A DNA stretch of 64,000 nt from Vreelandella andesensis (GTDB taxonomy: Bacteria; Pseudomonadota; Gammaproteobacteria; Pseudomonadales; Halomonadaceae). Both the position numbers and the translations under genes were made by a program. Each line of letters opens with the position of its first letter. Within the stretch, counting starts at the first letter, position 1. The notes beneath the pieces were generated by a model. The model saw only the letters and a list, made by a program, of their open reading frames with translations. It made no database searches and was not told where the DNA came from. Below are positions 22,664-31,645 of this stretch, piece after piece. The stretch is taken from positions 62,145-126,144 of the forward strand of contig NZ_RZHG01000019.1 in assembly GCF_003989795.1 (NCBI RefSeq). Direction: 5' to 3'.

Positions 22664-24523
22664 TTAAAAGCGAACACCAACACTGGCTTGGAACATGCTT
22701 CGATCTGCGACGAGGTTATAATCTCCACCGCCGGTCCTCAGATAGCTAATATCGAACAGGTATTGATCCTGAAAGACTCCCTCCAATCCGAAGATGGCGC
22801 CGTGGCGTCCTTCGGAAAAGACCCTGTCATAGGAATACCCTTTGACGTCATAACCGAGTGACAGCGACGGCGTCAGGTTAAGATCTGGCAATACATGGGT
22901 GTATTCGCTGGCCAGTTTGAAACGGGTTCCCCAGGAAAGCGGCGTGTCAAACCCTTCGACGGCACACTTTGTTGCGGAGCCAGTGCACGGCGCATAGCTT
23001 TCATGAGCCGCGGTACCGAAGCCAGGGCGCCCATAACGGCGTTCGTTGGTGCTGGGCAGGTTGTGCACGTATTTCATGCCTACTTCTGCCGACAGTTTCA
23101 TTTCGCCACCTAATACATTACCCAATGGATGGCTGGCGCCGAGGTTAAGCTGGCTGACGCGGAAACGATCATAACCGGGGGCGACATAGCCCGTCGGTGT
23201 ACTGGCGAGTTCACCTAGAGGGCCGGTGCCACTTAGCAGGCCGGTGACGAAATCTGACCCATTCCAGGCAATCGGTTGGTTCGGGCGAACGCTATATTCC
23301 GCATAAATACCGGTACCCGCCGGAAGCCGCGTTTTAAAGTTAACGGCAACCATATCGATGTCGGTCGGGTAGGCGCGCTCGTAAACGGCTGAGATTCCGG
23401 TGGGGACAGCCTGCCCAAGGTTGGCAGCGGCGGGTGTCAGTACACCAGGTCCTGTGCGAACAACGTGGGTGAGTGGGTTTCGGCTGGTGTAGTTGGTGTA
23501 ATACAGGCCGAAAAGTCCAACGTCTTCCCATAAATAATGCAGGCCAATACCGAACTGATTGTCATCCGGGTAACGGTCCGGGCCACGGGTCACATGATCC
23601 AGAGGATTGGTAATGGCCTGGCCGTCAGTGGTACGAATTCGCTGACCTGCGATCGCGCTTAATACGCTTCCGTTAAGCGTTAATTTATCGCAGCCGGGTT
23701 GGGCGTAATCACTGGTTGAGAGGAAGGTGCCGCAGCCAGGTAGGACATCAGGACGAAAATCAAACTGAGTGAAAGCATCAACTTTCAGGTTGTCGGTCAG
23801 CGCCAATTTGGCATATAGCGATGGCATCGCGATGGTACGGGCTTCAGCAATGGCGCTTGACCGGCGTACGGACGCGATATCAAAGGCGTTGACGGTATGC
23901 AGGCCACCCGCGATGGTGGTGGGCGTTACCCAAGGGATCGACTGGTTACCAATGCGAACATGAAGATCATGGCCTGCCGGCTGAAAGTCACCATAGACAT
24001 AAGCATCATCGATGACCGCATTGGAAAACCGCCCCAGAGAGACGAACCCATCGTCGCTTAGAGGCTCTCCGGCACGATAGCCATTATTGACGCTACCATG
24101 GGGGACCCCCTGATGCTTCTGCGTATAATCGTACCAGCCTTTTGCACTGACCCGAACGCCGACATTACCGTGGCTAAGGTCGGCTTGCAGATAAGCATCT
24201 GCTGAAGTTGATACCGCATCGCCACGACCGTAATTGAGGTTACCGTCATTGATGATACTCATGCCATTTTCTGGGCTTGTCAGGTGGTGACTCGGGTTTT
24301 CCGCACGCCGAATGGTGCCTATGGACAGGGCTCCCTTCACGTTCAGACGTGTATCGTCTTGCTGCCATTCGATGCCGTCGCCAAGACCAGAAGTAAGATC
24401 GCCGAACACCAGTTCTCCGGCAATTGCCGGCGCCGCCATGCCAGCAGTAAGTAAGGATGACGCTAACCCAGAGAGAACGGGTTTACCTGCTATTCCCCAC
24501 TTATTAGTTGTTTTCGTTTTCAC
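22664..24523 (-). CDS. DUF1302 family outer-membrane protein
   Basis: A 619-residue protein of the DUF1302 type, common in Pseudomonas and marine gammaproteobacteria and often found beside transport or degradation genes for hydrophobic compounds. It has a basic, then hydrophobic signal peptide ending near PAIAGE (about residue 36), many aromatic alternating beta-strand segments and the terminal pattern ASVGVRF expected of an outer-membrane barrel. The start is GTG at 24523 with AAGG upstream. It is the first gene of the minus-strand unit that includes the MFS and DUF2817 genes, and it faces the divergent regulator. It may act as a porin or ligand channel; this is inferred. Confidence 0.78.
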   Translation of the reverse strand: MKTKTTNKWGIAGKPVLSGLASSLLTAGMAAPAIAGELVFGDLTSGLGDGIEWQQDDTRLNVKGALSIGTIRRAENPSHHLTSPENGMSIINDGNLNYGRGDAVSTSADAYLQADLSHGNVGVRVSAKGWYDYTQKHQGVPHGSVNNGYRAGEPLSDDGFVSLGRFSNAVIDDAYVYGDFQPAGHDLHVRIGNQSIPWVTPTTIAGGLHTVNAFDIASVRRSSAIAEARTIAMPSLYAKLALTDNLKVDAFTQFDFRPDVLPGCGTFLSTSDYAQPGCDKLTLNGSVLSAIAGQRIRTTDGQAITNPLDHVTRGPDRYPDDNQFGIGLHYLWEDVGLFGLYYTNYTSRNPLTHVVRTGPGVLTPAAANLGQAVPTGISAVYERAYPTDIDMVAVNFKTRLPAGTGIYAEYSVRPNQPIAWNGSDFVTGLLSGTGPLGELASTPTGYVAPGYDRFRVSQLNLGASHPLGNVLGGEMKLSAEVGMKYVHNLPSTNERRYGRPGFGTAAHESYAPCTGSATKCAVEGFDTPLSWGTRFKLASEYTHVLPDLNLTPSLSLGYDVKGYSYDRVFSEGRHGAIFGLEGVFQDQYLFDISYLRTGGGDYNLVADRSMFQASVGVRF

Positions 24524-24823
24524 TGATTATTACCTTTCTAGTGTTTATTTAAGGTGATTTTTAGTCTAGCGCTGAAGTTGGAATAGCTATAAAGCGGATG
24601 CCGACAGCAACAAAGTTAATATCGCCAAGAAAAAGGGTATATAGATAGGAATAAGCAGCACGTAAAGTACGATAAAAATTTTAATTAACGATGATTTACT
24701 CAGTTCATGGCTTTTTCAGGCCAGATAGTTAATATGATAGGTAGAGATATCAAAGAGTAAGGGAGGTAGTTTAGAGAAAGGTTAAAGCCGCCAATAAAAA
24801 AGCCAATATCGCCAGGAGAGCCT
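24524..24823. promoter_or_regulatory. Divergent intergenic region between the DUF1302 gene and the AraC-type regulator
   Basis: This 300-bp AT-rich gap must hold the promoters of both divergent units and is the natural target of the adjacent GlxA-like regulator. On the minus strand TTGTTG and TATAGC spaced by 16 bp occur at about 24587-24614, a weak promoter candidate. A ribosome site (AGGAGAG) lies at 24812-24818. No gene or clear operator repeat was seen. Confidence 0.45.
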
Positions 24824-25933
24824 ATGACAGTCCGCATTGATTTATTACATGGCCCGCATAACTTGTCGGGTACTCTGTTTAGCGTCATCGATATTTTGCG
24901 TGCTTTTAACAATCTTTGGCAGTTACGCAATCCGGATAAACGAGGTGCTTTTTTTCACTGGCGGTTGATTGATGCAAGGGGGAATGAGCTGCCACTTCCC
25001 GAGTGGCTATCGAATATGGAATCACCCACCCGTGGGCGTAAAGCGTTGCCGCCTTCTCAAACCGCGCTTTTTGTTCCTGGAGTACAGATGAAAAGCGTGC
25101 CTGACCTGAACCGTGTTCTTGATCAATGCACTGATGAAATAGACTGCATTGCGCGTTATCACTCGCAGGGGCGTTTAATAGCCGCGAGTTTCAACGGTGC
25201 CGTGATGCTGGCACGGGCCGGTGTGCTGGAAGGGCGACGTGCCACCGTAACCTGGATGATCGCTAATTGGTTTGCTTCTCACTTTCCTCAGGTGCAGTTG
25301 GCGATGGAAGGGCCGGTTGTCGTCGACGGGCCGATATTAACTGCCGGTGCGCCAGCAGCAGTGTTCGATCTGGTGGTGGAGTTAATTCGTCATTTCGCTG
25401 GAGAAGAACTGGCACAAATCGCCACCAATGGATTGCTTTACCACTCATTGCGTTTTGAGCATTCCAGCCTGCATGCTTCTGGAATTTCAATGAAAACCAG
25501 GGACAGCGTGGTATTCCGAGCGAAACATTGGCTTCTGCAGCATATTCAGTCGCCTTACAGCCTGGACCGGGTCGCCGACGAGGTGGCAGCCAGCCCGCGC
25601 ACTCTCCTACGCCATTTTAAAGAGGTAGAAGGAATGACACCACTCGACTATCTGCATCGACTGCGCGTTGAGCGGGCTAAACAGTTATTAGAAGTGACCA
25701 ATATTGCACTAACGGAAATAATGGAATATTGCGGTTATCAGGATGCCAGCGCATTTCGCCGGCTGTTCCGTCGTGCTACGGGCGTCACACCGTCAGAGTA
25801 TCGTCGTCGATACACCATGCGGATCTCCAGACGTTGGTGGCGAGCCGACGAGTCCGGCCTGGAAGAGAGTGCTGATGACCTGATTAAGCAACTGGGTATC
25901 AGCCCAGCCGACAAATCGAGTAACAGTAACTAG
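24824..25933 (+). CDS. GlxA-like transcriptional regulator (DJ-1/PfpI domain + AraC HTH)
   Basis: The 369-residue protein has an N-terminal class I glutamine amidotransferase-like (DJ-1/PfpI) domain to about residue 200, with SFNGAVMLARAGVLEGRRATVTW in the nucleophile-elbow region. The usual Cys of the elbow is replaced by Asn (SFNG), so it is a sensor rather than an enzyme. Two C-terminal AraC HTH motifs follow at about 235-325 (YSLDRVADEVAASPRTLLRHF and LTEIMEYCGYQDASAFRRLFRRATG). Such regulators control catabolic genes, for example for amino acids, betaines or nitriles. The divergent arrangement suggests that it activates the DUF1302-MFS-DUF2817 unit. Confidence 0.85.
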   Translation: MTVRIDLLHGPHNLSGTLFSVIDILRAFNNLWQLRNPDKRGAFFHWRLIDARGNELPLPEWLSNMESPTRGRKALPPSQTALFVPGVQMKSVPDLNRVLDQCTDEIDCIARYHSQGRLIAASFNGAVMLARAGVLEGRRATVTWMIANWFASHFPQVQLAMEGPVVVDGPILTAGAPAAVFDLVVELIRHFAGEELAQIATNGLLYHSLRFEHSSLHASGISMKTRDSVVFRAKHWLLQHIQSPYSLDRVADEVAASPRTLLRHFKEVEGMTPLDYLHRLRVERAKQLLEVTNIALTEIMEYCGYQDASAFRRLFRRATGVTPSEYRRRYTMRISRRWWRADESGLEESADDLIKQLGISPADKSSNSN

Positions 25934-26058
25934 TGCGGCGTTGCACTGCCCAGTGGCGCTCTAAAGAGGCGCTGTTGTAGATCAACCACATCACTTGGCC
26001 AGGCATGTCATGTTCGCAAAAAATCGGCTAATAAAATAAATTTTCTGGCGTGGGAAAA

Positions 26059-26149
26059 CGGCTTTACAAGATGCGCCAAATAGCCGCATCTTTAGCGAGA
26101 CCGCTGCGTTGCAGCACTTAGTTAGTGTGCTTATTATCGTAGTGGTCTC
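26059..26149 (+). promoter_or_regulatory. Structured 5' leader of nhaD, candidate cis-regulatory RNA
   Basis: Between the AraC gene and nhaD the transcript could fold into a perfect 8-bp hairpin (26068-26075 with 26085-26092). A 12-bp stem with two G-U pairs (26097-26108 with 26138-26149) could also form, enclosing an inner 5-bp stem. A competing pairing, CGGCT (26059-26063) with AGCCG (26082-26086), overlaps the first hairpin, so the two are mutually exclusive. The long stem ends about 15 nt before the nhaD ribosome site AGGA. No known riboswitch class was recognised. Folding was judged by eye only. Confidence 0.45.
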
Positions 26150-26176
26150 TTCTAACCCTGCCAGGATCACACCATC

Positions 26177-27643
26177 ATGAAACCACCTAACGTCCTAGCA
26201 ACGCGGCAGACTACTTGCCGACTTGCTTGGTTGTTGACTGCACTCTGCTTATTTGCATTTCCTGTTCTTTCTTATGCCGCTTCAGGCCCTCTAGACCTCA
26301 CTTCTTCGTTTGCTGGTATTGCCTCTGTTGCCATCTTCGTTCTTGCCTATGCCTTGGTAATGAGTGAAGAAATTATCCATATGCGTAAGTCCAAACCGGT
26401 ACTGGTAGCCGCCGGTCTTATCTGGGCGCTGGTGGCGTGGGTGTATGTGCAGGCGGGTATGCCCCACGAAGCGGAAACGGCGTTTAAAGAAACGCTGCTT
26501 GAATACACCGAGTTGTTGCTTTTCCTGCTGGTGGCGATGACGTACATCAACGCCATGGAAGAGCGCCGTATCTTTGATGCCCTGCGGGCATGGCTTGTTC
26601 GCAAAGGTTTCAGTTATCGCAGCCTGTTTTGGATCACCGGCTGTCTCGCCTTTGGTATTTCTGCCATTGCCAACAACATGACGACCGCGATGCTAATGTG
26701 CGCGGTTGTGCTGAAAGTAGCCGAAGGTGATAAAAAGTTTATAAGTCTGTGCTGTGTCAACGTGGTGGTCGCATCAAACGCTGGCGGCGCGTTCAGCCCG
26801 TTTGGCGATATCACCACGTTGATGGTGTGGCAGGCGGGTCAAATTCCATTTGGTGGTTTCTTTGCGTTATTGGTGCCCGCCATTGTCAACTTTATCGTGC
26901 CAGCGGTAATTATGAATTTCTTTATCGTTAATCGGCAACCTGCAGCGCTGACTGAAAATGTCTGGTTAAAGCGTGGTTCGCGCCGCATCATTGCGCTGTT
27001 TTTGGTGACCGTTGCTATCTCTGTACTGTGCCACTCAGTTCTTTATCTGCCGCCTGCGATGGGCATGATGTTTGGCCTTGGCCTGTTGCAGTTCTTTGGC
27101 TATTACCTGCGTCGTAGCCTGCCGCGCTCCTTGGAGCGCAAGCGTGAGCGCTACTCTCGTCGTGGCGATTGGCAAAAGCTTGAGCAGTTAGGCAGCGTTG
27201 TTCCTTTCGATATCTTCAGCCGTATTGCCCGCTCAGAGTGGGACACGCTGTTATTTTTCTACGGCGTGGTGATGTGTGTTGGTGGCCTGGGTTTTATGGG
27301 CTATTTAAGCCTGTTGTCAGAAACCCTTTATGGCAGTTGGAACCCCGTATGGGCAAACGTCGTCTTGGGGTTGATTTCGGCGGTGGTTGATAACATTCCG
27401 GTCATGTTTGCTGTGCTTTCTATGGCCCCGGATATGACGCAAGGCAACTGGCTGTTGATTACCTTAACCGCCGGTGTCGGTGGTAGCCTGCTCTCGATGG
27501 GATCAGCAGCGGGTGTGGCGTTAATGGGCCAAGCGCGGGGTATTTATACCTTTGCAGGCCACTTACGCTGGGCACCGGCTATTTTACTGGGCTATGCCGC
27601 CAGTATTATGGCTCATCTGTGGATTAACGCCGCGCTGTTTTAA
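26177..27643 (+). CDS. nhaD: Na+/H+ antiporter NhaD
   Basis: NhaD exchanges cytoplasmic Na+ (or Li+) for external H+ and is a main Na+ extrusion route in halophilic and alkaliphilic gammaproteobacteria. The 488-residue protein belongs to the ion transporter (IT) superfamily. It has a cleavable-looking hydrophobic start (ending near PVLSYAA) and about twelve helices. The characteristic segments NNMTTAMLMCAVVLKV, NAGGAFSPFGDITTLMVWQAG (about 195-215) and VDNIPVMFAVLSM (about 404-416) contain the polar residues thought to bind Na+. ATG 26177 follows AGGA. It is transcribed alone, behind an unusual leader. Confidence 0.95.
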   Translation: MKPPNVLATRQTTCRLAWLLTALCLFAFPVLSYAASGPLDLTSSFAGIASVAIFVLAYALVMSEEIIHMRKSKPVLVAAGLIWALVAWVYVQAGMPHEAETAFKETLLEYTELLLFLLVAMTYINAMEERRIFDALRAWLVRKGFSYRSLFWITGCLAFGISAIANNMTTAMLMCAVVLKVAEGDKKFISLCCVNVVVASNAGGAFSPFGDITTLMVWQAGQIPFGGFFALLVPAIVNFIVPAVIMNFFIVNRQPAALTENVWLKRGSRRIIALFLVTVAISVLCHSVLYLPPAMGMMFGLGLLQFFGYYLRRSLPRSLERKRERYSRRGDWQKLEQLGSVVPFDIFSRIARSEWDTLLFFYGVVMCVGGLGFMGYLSLLSETLYGSWNPVWANVVLGLISAVVDNIPVMFAVLSMAPDMTQGNWLLITLTAGVGGSLLSMGSAAGVALMGQARGIYTFAGHLRWAPAILLGYAASIMAHLWINAALF

Positions 27644-27673
27644 CGTAATTGCTAATTTAAGTGAATTAAATAA

Positions 27674-27699
27674 CGCCCTTTATCAATTGATAAGGGGCG
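27674..27699 (+). terminator. Hairpin downstream of nhaD
   Basis: An 11-bp stem with one G-U pair and an AATT loop (CGCCCTTTATC ... GATAAGGGGCG) lies 30 nt after the nhaD stop. It is followed by only a short T stretch (ctttgg), so termination may be incomplete. Confidence 0.55.
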
Positions 27700-27747
27700 C
27701 TTTGGTAAATGTGATCAGAAGTTTCTACTAGACTGTTTTGAATAGAA

Positions 27748-27859
27748 ATTTCGAAACTATATTTTTTTAAAACTATGAGCTTTTAAAACTATGAGCTTTT
27801 AAAATGTGAGTCTTCAAAACTGTAAGTCTTCGAAACCATGCGTCTTCAAAACTATAAAT
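27748..27859. repeat. Degenerate 16-bp tandem repeat array
   Basis: About seven units of 15-16 bp with the core (T/C)TT(T/C)(A/G)AAACTATgAgc occur in a row: 27748-27763, 27765-27780, 27781-27796, 27797-27811, 27812-27827, 27828-27843 and 27844-27859. Units two and three are identical over 16 bp. The last unit includes the stop codon of the CBS-domain gene on the minus strand, so the array extends straight from its 3' end. There are no spacers between units, so this is not a CRISPR array. Confidence 0.75.
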
Positions 27860-28469
27860 CGTGTCCGGTAACGACTTTGCAAATATCTGAAAAGCTATTG
27901 GCTGTGGGTACTGCCGAAGAGGAGAGCTTCATCGGGTCTTTATTGCCTACAGCATGTTGTATGTCGGTTGCAGAAATAATGCCGCGTACGCTTAAAGGTT
28001 GATTTAGGTTATGTTCAGTAATTAACAAGTGTTGTTCTGTAAAGCGTTCCATGGAAAGCACAAGGTCTTCAATTGTTAATGAGTTAAGTTGCTCGATTGG
28101 CATTGCACTAAGCTTTTGCCAAGGCGTCATAATCATGTCAGCCGTAATTTCTTTACGATCTAGGTTTCTTTGTTGCATTGCTAAATTAATGCGCCGTGTG
28201 CCAATGACTTCTTTGGCAGTAAGCACACCAATACAGCGATTCGCTTTGTCGATAACAAATAGCAGTCGAACACCACCGTGACGCATTTTTAAATGGGCTT
28301 CGTCGATTGGCGTATCAGCGGACACCGACTGCGGGATTACTTGGGTAAAATCTGTTAATACCGATGTTGCGGGGCTTTCAGGCGTTAATTGTTTCGCTGT
28401 CGGTGTCAGCAGCAGCGGCGTTTCACCAAACTGGATAAGTGGCTTGAGAGAGTTGGCTAGCATATTCAT
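27852..28469 (-). CDS. CBS-domain protein
   Basis: A 205-residue soluble protein with two CBS-like units: about 50-105 (VIPQSVSADTPIDEAHLKMRHGGVRLLFVIDKANRCIGVLTAKEV) and about 125-190 (MIMTPWQKLSAMPIEQLNSLTIEDLVLSMERFTEQHLLITEH). Such paired CBS (Bateman) modules bind adenine nucleotides and regulate partner proteins. No fused enzyme or transporter domain is present. ATG 28469 has GGAG upstream. It sits alone between nhaD (convergent) and a two-component system; no partner can be named. The 3' end of the gene is part of a tandem repeat array. Confidence 0.82.
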   Translation of the reverse strand: MNMLANSLKPLIQFGETPLLLTPTAKQLTPESPATSVLTDFTQVIPQSVSADTPIDEAHLKMRHGGVRLLFVIDKANRCIGVLTAKEVIGTRRINLAMQQRNLDRKEITADMIMTPWQKLSAMPIEQLNSLTIEDLVLSMERFTEQHLLITEHNLNQPLSVRGIISATDIQHAVGNKDPMKLSSSAVPTANSFSDICKVVTGHDL

Positions 28470-28583
28470 TCAGGGAATCTCCGTTATGTGAATAGGCAGG
28501 TCGTTAACTTCTTGCCTGCTTTGTACTTTCACACTTGCACGGAATTCTTATGGAAACCTTAACAGAGCCCTTAAACAAGGCCC

Positions 28584-29996
28584 TTATGGCCGACTATTTT
28601 TTGATTGACGTTTGGATAGGGTGTTCCTGGTAAACGTTGCTCGTACGCGAAGGCCGCCATTGGGCGCATCATCGAGCTGTAAGGTGCCTTGATGGCGTTT
28701 GACCAAGCGTTCGACGATAGACAGTCCCAACCCCGCGCCAGCACTCGGCCCAGCACGTTGGAAGCGCTCTATCACCTGACTGCGCTGAACTGTCGGGATA
28801 CCTGGCCCTTGATCATCAACAGTGACGATAAAACTTTTCGACGATACCTGAAGCGTCACTGTGATGGCGCTTTGTGCCGGCGAGTGTTGAATGGCGTTAC
28901 CCACTAGATTTTGCACCAGTGTCTCAATCGCACCGGGTTCTTCTTCTATTTCCCAATTAGCCGAGTCGTCTGCTTCTAATAACAACTGCTGGCGTTGTTC
29001 TGCGGCTAGTGGCGTAAGCTTTGCTAAGGTTTCGCGGGTTTCCTGCAATAAATTGGAGCGCCGATACTCTGGTAACGGTTCTTCTTCGGGGTCTATGCGC
29101 GCCAGGGTTAATAGCTGAGAGACTAGCCGCGTTGAGCGGGCCACTCCGCTACGTAAGTGGTGCAGGGCTTCCTCTCGGTCATCGGCGTTATCAGCAGTGA
29201 GTGCATTTTGCGCATGCAAATCAAGTACTGCCAAGGGGGTGCGAAGCTCATGAGCCGCATCGGCAATAAAGCGCTTTTCGCGTATACGCAATTGGCGGAG
29301 CCGTTCCAATAGCCGGTTTATGGCGCCAGAAATCGTCCCCAGCTCTTGGGGAAGCGGATGAAGTGTTAGGGGCTTTAAGTGGTGTGGGTCGCGAGCACGG
29401 ATTTGCTCTGCCATACGCGATAAGGGGGCGAGACCCCAGCCAATCGACCACCACAGGAGTAAAGTCAGTAACGGTAAGCCAATCAGGTCGGGGAGTAAGG
29501 TGCGCAGTGCCACTGCGCTGATCAGTTCATCTCGGACATCTTCTCGTTCGCCTACGACCACACGTTTGTCTGTGCCTGTGATGTCTAAGACATAAACGCG
29601 CCAGTCATGTTGATCCACTGTGAGCGTTGAATAGCCTTGCGGTTGCTGGGTAAGCGGTGTTTTCGGGGCGCTAGCGGAGCGCAGTAAAAGATGGTCACCT
29701 TCCCAAAGCTGAAACGCCAGTTTGCTTTCATAGCGATGGCCTGCAAAGCGGTTGTCGGATTGCTCGGCACGTAGCAGCGCCTCCTCCACACTGTTTAATA
29801 AAAGAGAACGGTCGCTATCGGGCAGCGGTGCCTGCAGTAGCCCTTCTAGTAAGCGGGCATTTTGTGCCAGGCTAGCATCATGAAGCTCTTCAATTTCATG
29901 GGCGGCATAGCGGTAGCTAATAAAGCCAATCACTAGCATGCTTGCGCCAAACACCAGCAGCGCAAGCCCCAAGGTGCGCTGGCGAATAGAGCTCAT
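28584..29996 (-). CDS. Two-component sensor histidine kinase (QseC/PmrB-like)
   Basis: A 470-residue inner-membrane kinase. It has a first membrane helix at about 9-28, a periplasmic region of roughly 130 residues and a second helix near 165-185 (LPDLIGLPLLTLLLWWSIGW). A HAMP-like linker follows, then HisKA with phosphorylatable His in DAAHELRTPLAVLDLHAQ (about 250-267). The HATPase has LVQNLVGNAIQHSP (N box), DDQGPGIP (G1) and GAGLGLSIVERLV (G2). Architecture and neighbour resemble QseBC/PmrAB. It lies 25 nt after its cognate regulator. The stimulus is unknown. Confidence 0.9.
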   Translation of the reverse strand: MSSIRQRTLGLALLVFGASMLVIGFISYRYAAHEIEELHDASLAQNARLLEGLLQAPLPDSDRSLLLNSVEEALLRAEQSDNRFAGHRYESKLAFQLWEGDHLLLRSASAPKTPLTQQPQGYSTLTVDQHDWRVYVLDITGTDKRVVVGEREDVRDELISAVALRTLLPDLIGLPLLTLLLWWSIGWGLAPLSRMAEQIRARDPHHLKPLTLHPLPQELGTISGAINRLLERLRQLRIREKRFIADAAHELRTPLAVLDLHAQNALTADNADDREEALHHLRSGVARSTRLVSQLLTLARIDPEEEPLPEYRRSNLLQETRETLAKLTPLAAEQRQQLLLEADDSANWEIEEEPGAIETLVQNLVGNAIQHSPAQSAITVTLQVSSKSFIVTVDDQGPGIPTVQRSQVIERFQRAGPSAGAGLGLSIVERLVKRHQGTLQLDDAPNGGLRVRATFTRNTLSKRQSKNSRP

Positions 29997-30021
29997 GGGC
30001 TTGCCTTGTGTGATTTATCCA

Positions 30022-30681
30022 TTACGCTTTATCCATAACATAGCCAATGCCTCTCACCGTGCGAACAACCTCAGGAAACAGCTTTCGCCGCAAGTGATGG
30101 ATATGCACTTCGATAGCGTTACTCTCGACATCTTCCTCCCAGCCATACACTAATCGCGCTAAAGTATCGCGAGTAAACACACGGCCTGGGTGGCTCATAA
30201 ACTCCTGCAGCAGCGTTAGTTCACGACGCGACAGTGTGATCACATGATGTTGGTAACTAACCTGCAAGGTCTGAGGGTCTAGGCTAATCCCCCGACAGGT
30301 GAGCAAACTGCTGGTTTGTCCTTGGCTGCGGCGCAACAAAGCACGCAGACGCGCTTTTAATTCTGCGACTTCGAAGGGTTTGGTGAGGTAATCGTCGGCA
30401 CCTGCATCCAATCCTTCAATACGGTTATCCACTGCATCGCGTGCGGTCAGAACCAAGATAGGCAGTTGGCTGCCATGGCGCCGAATAGCGCGAAGTACTT
30501 CCATTCCATCGATCGTTGGTAAACCAAGGTCTAGGATGACCGCATCAAAGGGTTCATTTTTAAGCGCATGAAGCGCGTTATCGCCGTCGGCTAAATGATC
30601 AACCGTATAGTGTTCGGGTTTCAGCGCCATCCGAATCCCCGACGCCAAGCTTGGGTCGTCCTCAACCAGTAAAATGCGCAT
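30022..30681 (-). CDS. OmpR/PhoB-family response regulator
   Basis: A 219-residue regulator with a receiver domain. The acidic pair is ED near residues 7-9, the phospho-acceptor Asp51 is in VILDLGLP, and the conserved Lys is in YLTKPFEV. The C-terminal winged-helix domain has LTLLQEFMSHPGRVFTRDTL and NAIEVHIHHLRRKL. It is the partner of the downstream kinase, in the QseB/PmrA branch. Its start faces the GNAT gene; the two 5' ends are only about 50 bp apart, so their promoters overlap and the regulator may control both directions. Confidence 0.93.
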   Translation of the reverse strand: MRILLVEDDPSLASGIRMALKPEHYTVDHLADGDNALHALKNEPFDAVILDLGLPTIDGMEVLRAIRRHGSQLPILVLTARDAVDNRIEGLDAGADDYLTKPFEVAELKARLRALLRRSQGQTSSLLTCRGISLDPQTLQVSYQHHVITLSRRELTLLQEFMSHPGRVFTRDTLARLVYGWEEDVESNAIEVHIHHLRRKLFPEVVRTVRGIGYVMDKA

Positions 30682-30730
30682 ATTGATGGATGACTCCTTT
30701 CATTCACGGCGGGTTATTCAGGAACGTAAC

Positions 30731-31645
30731 ATGACACGTCATTCTCCTTTCGGCCACCGCTCCTTAGCCAATACCGTGCTGCAGTGCCCACCAGAACAAC
30801 GGCGTGAAGCATTACTGCATTTAGCTGCTGTGTATGACCCTGCACAACAGCCTGCATTGCAGCATGCCTTATCAACGGTAAAAACAGAGCCTGAGGTCGT
30901 TTGGCAGGGGCTTTGGATAGCCACCCGAGCGGGCCGTATTGAAGCTGCCGCCTGGGTGCAGCCATTGGCTAACCAAATGGCGCAGCTTTGGCTACCCAGG
31001 CAGCATAATTCGGCAGCCAATGCGTTGTTAAACGTTTTGCAGAACTGGGTTAAAGAGCAGCCGATTGTGCTATGTCATGCGGCGTTATCCAACGATGCGG
31101 GCATCTGGGAAACGACGTTAGTGGCCCACAGTATGCGAGCACTTGCCTCCCTTGAGCATCTTGTGTGGCCGTGCCAAGCTGTACAATCACACGCCAACCC
31201 GCTAACGCTTCGCCCCTTTGCTGAGCTGGCCCCCACCCAACAGCTGGCGCTGGTGGCGAACGTAAGCGAAGGCTCTCTAGACTGCCCTGAGCTTCGTGAA
31301 GTGCTCACCACTGACGCGTTATTGGCTGGATTTTATAACCAAGCGCCAGATGCGCCAGACCATTGGTATCAGGTACGCTACCGGGCGAAAACAATTGGTG
31401 TTCTATTATTTGCTCCCAACAGTGTTAACCAGCGCTGGTCATTGCAACTAATGGGGCTGCTGCCTGAATGGCGCAGCCAAGGTATAGGTAAGGCAATTAT
31501 CCAACAAGCGCAGGCATTGGCTAGCAAGGCGGGAGCCCGTGATGTGACACTCACCGTTGATGCGCGGAATATCCCTGCAAAGCGTGTATATGCTCAGGCA
31601 GGGTTTACGCGTTATGCTCAGCAGCGTTTACTGGCTTGGTGTTAA
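30731..31645 (+). CDS. GNAT family N-acetyltransferase
   Basis: The C-terminal ~130 residues have the GNAT acetyl-CoA pyrophosphate-loop motif WRSQGIGKAI and the following helix/strand ending in VDARNIPAKRVYAQAGF. The N-terminal ~170 residues are a divergent, possibly degenerate GNAT-like half with no clear motif. I start at ATG 30731 (MTRHSPFGHRSL, 304 residues) with AGGA upstream; the frame is open from 30674 but that would overlap the divergent regulator. The acyl acceptor is unknown. Position next to a two-component system may reflect shared regulation. Confidence 0.75.
   Translation: MTRHSPFGHRSLANTVLQCPPEQRREALLHLAAVYDPAQQPALQHALSTVKTEPEVVWQGLWIATRAGRIEAAAWVQPLANQMAQLWLPRQHNSAANALLNVLQNWVKEQPIVLCHAALSNDAGIWETTLVAHSMRALASLEHLVWPCQAVQSHANPLTLRPFAELAPTQQLALVANVSEGSLDCPELREVLTTDALLAGFYNQAPDAPDHWYQVRYRAKTIGVLLFAPNSVNQRWSLQLMGLLPEWRSQGIGKAIIQQAQALASKAGARDVTLTVDARNIPAKRVYAQAGFTRYAQQRLLAWC

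Noticed and set aside
27748-27859. CRISPR array
   Set aside because: The repeats are 15-16 bp, contiguous, without spacers and with no cas genes nearby.
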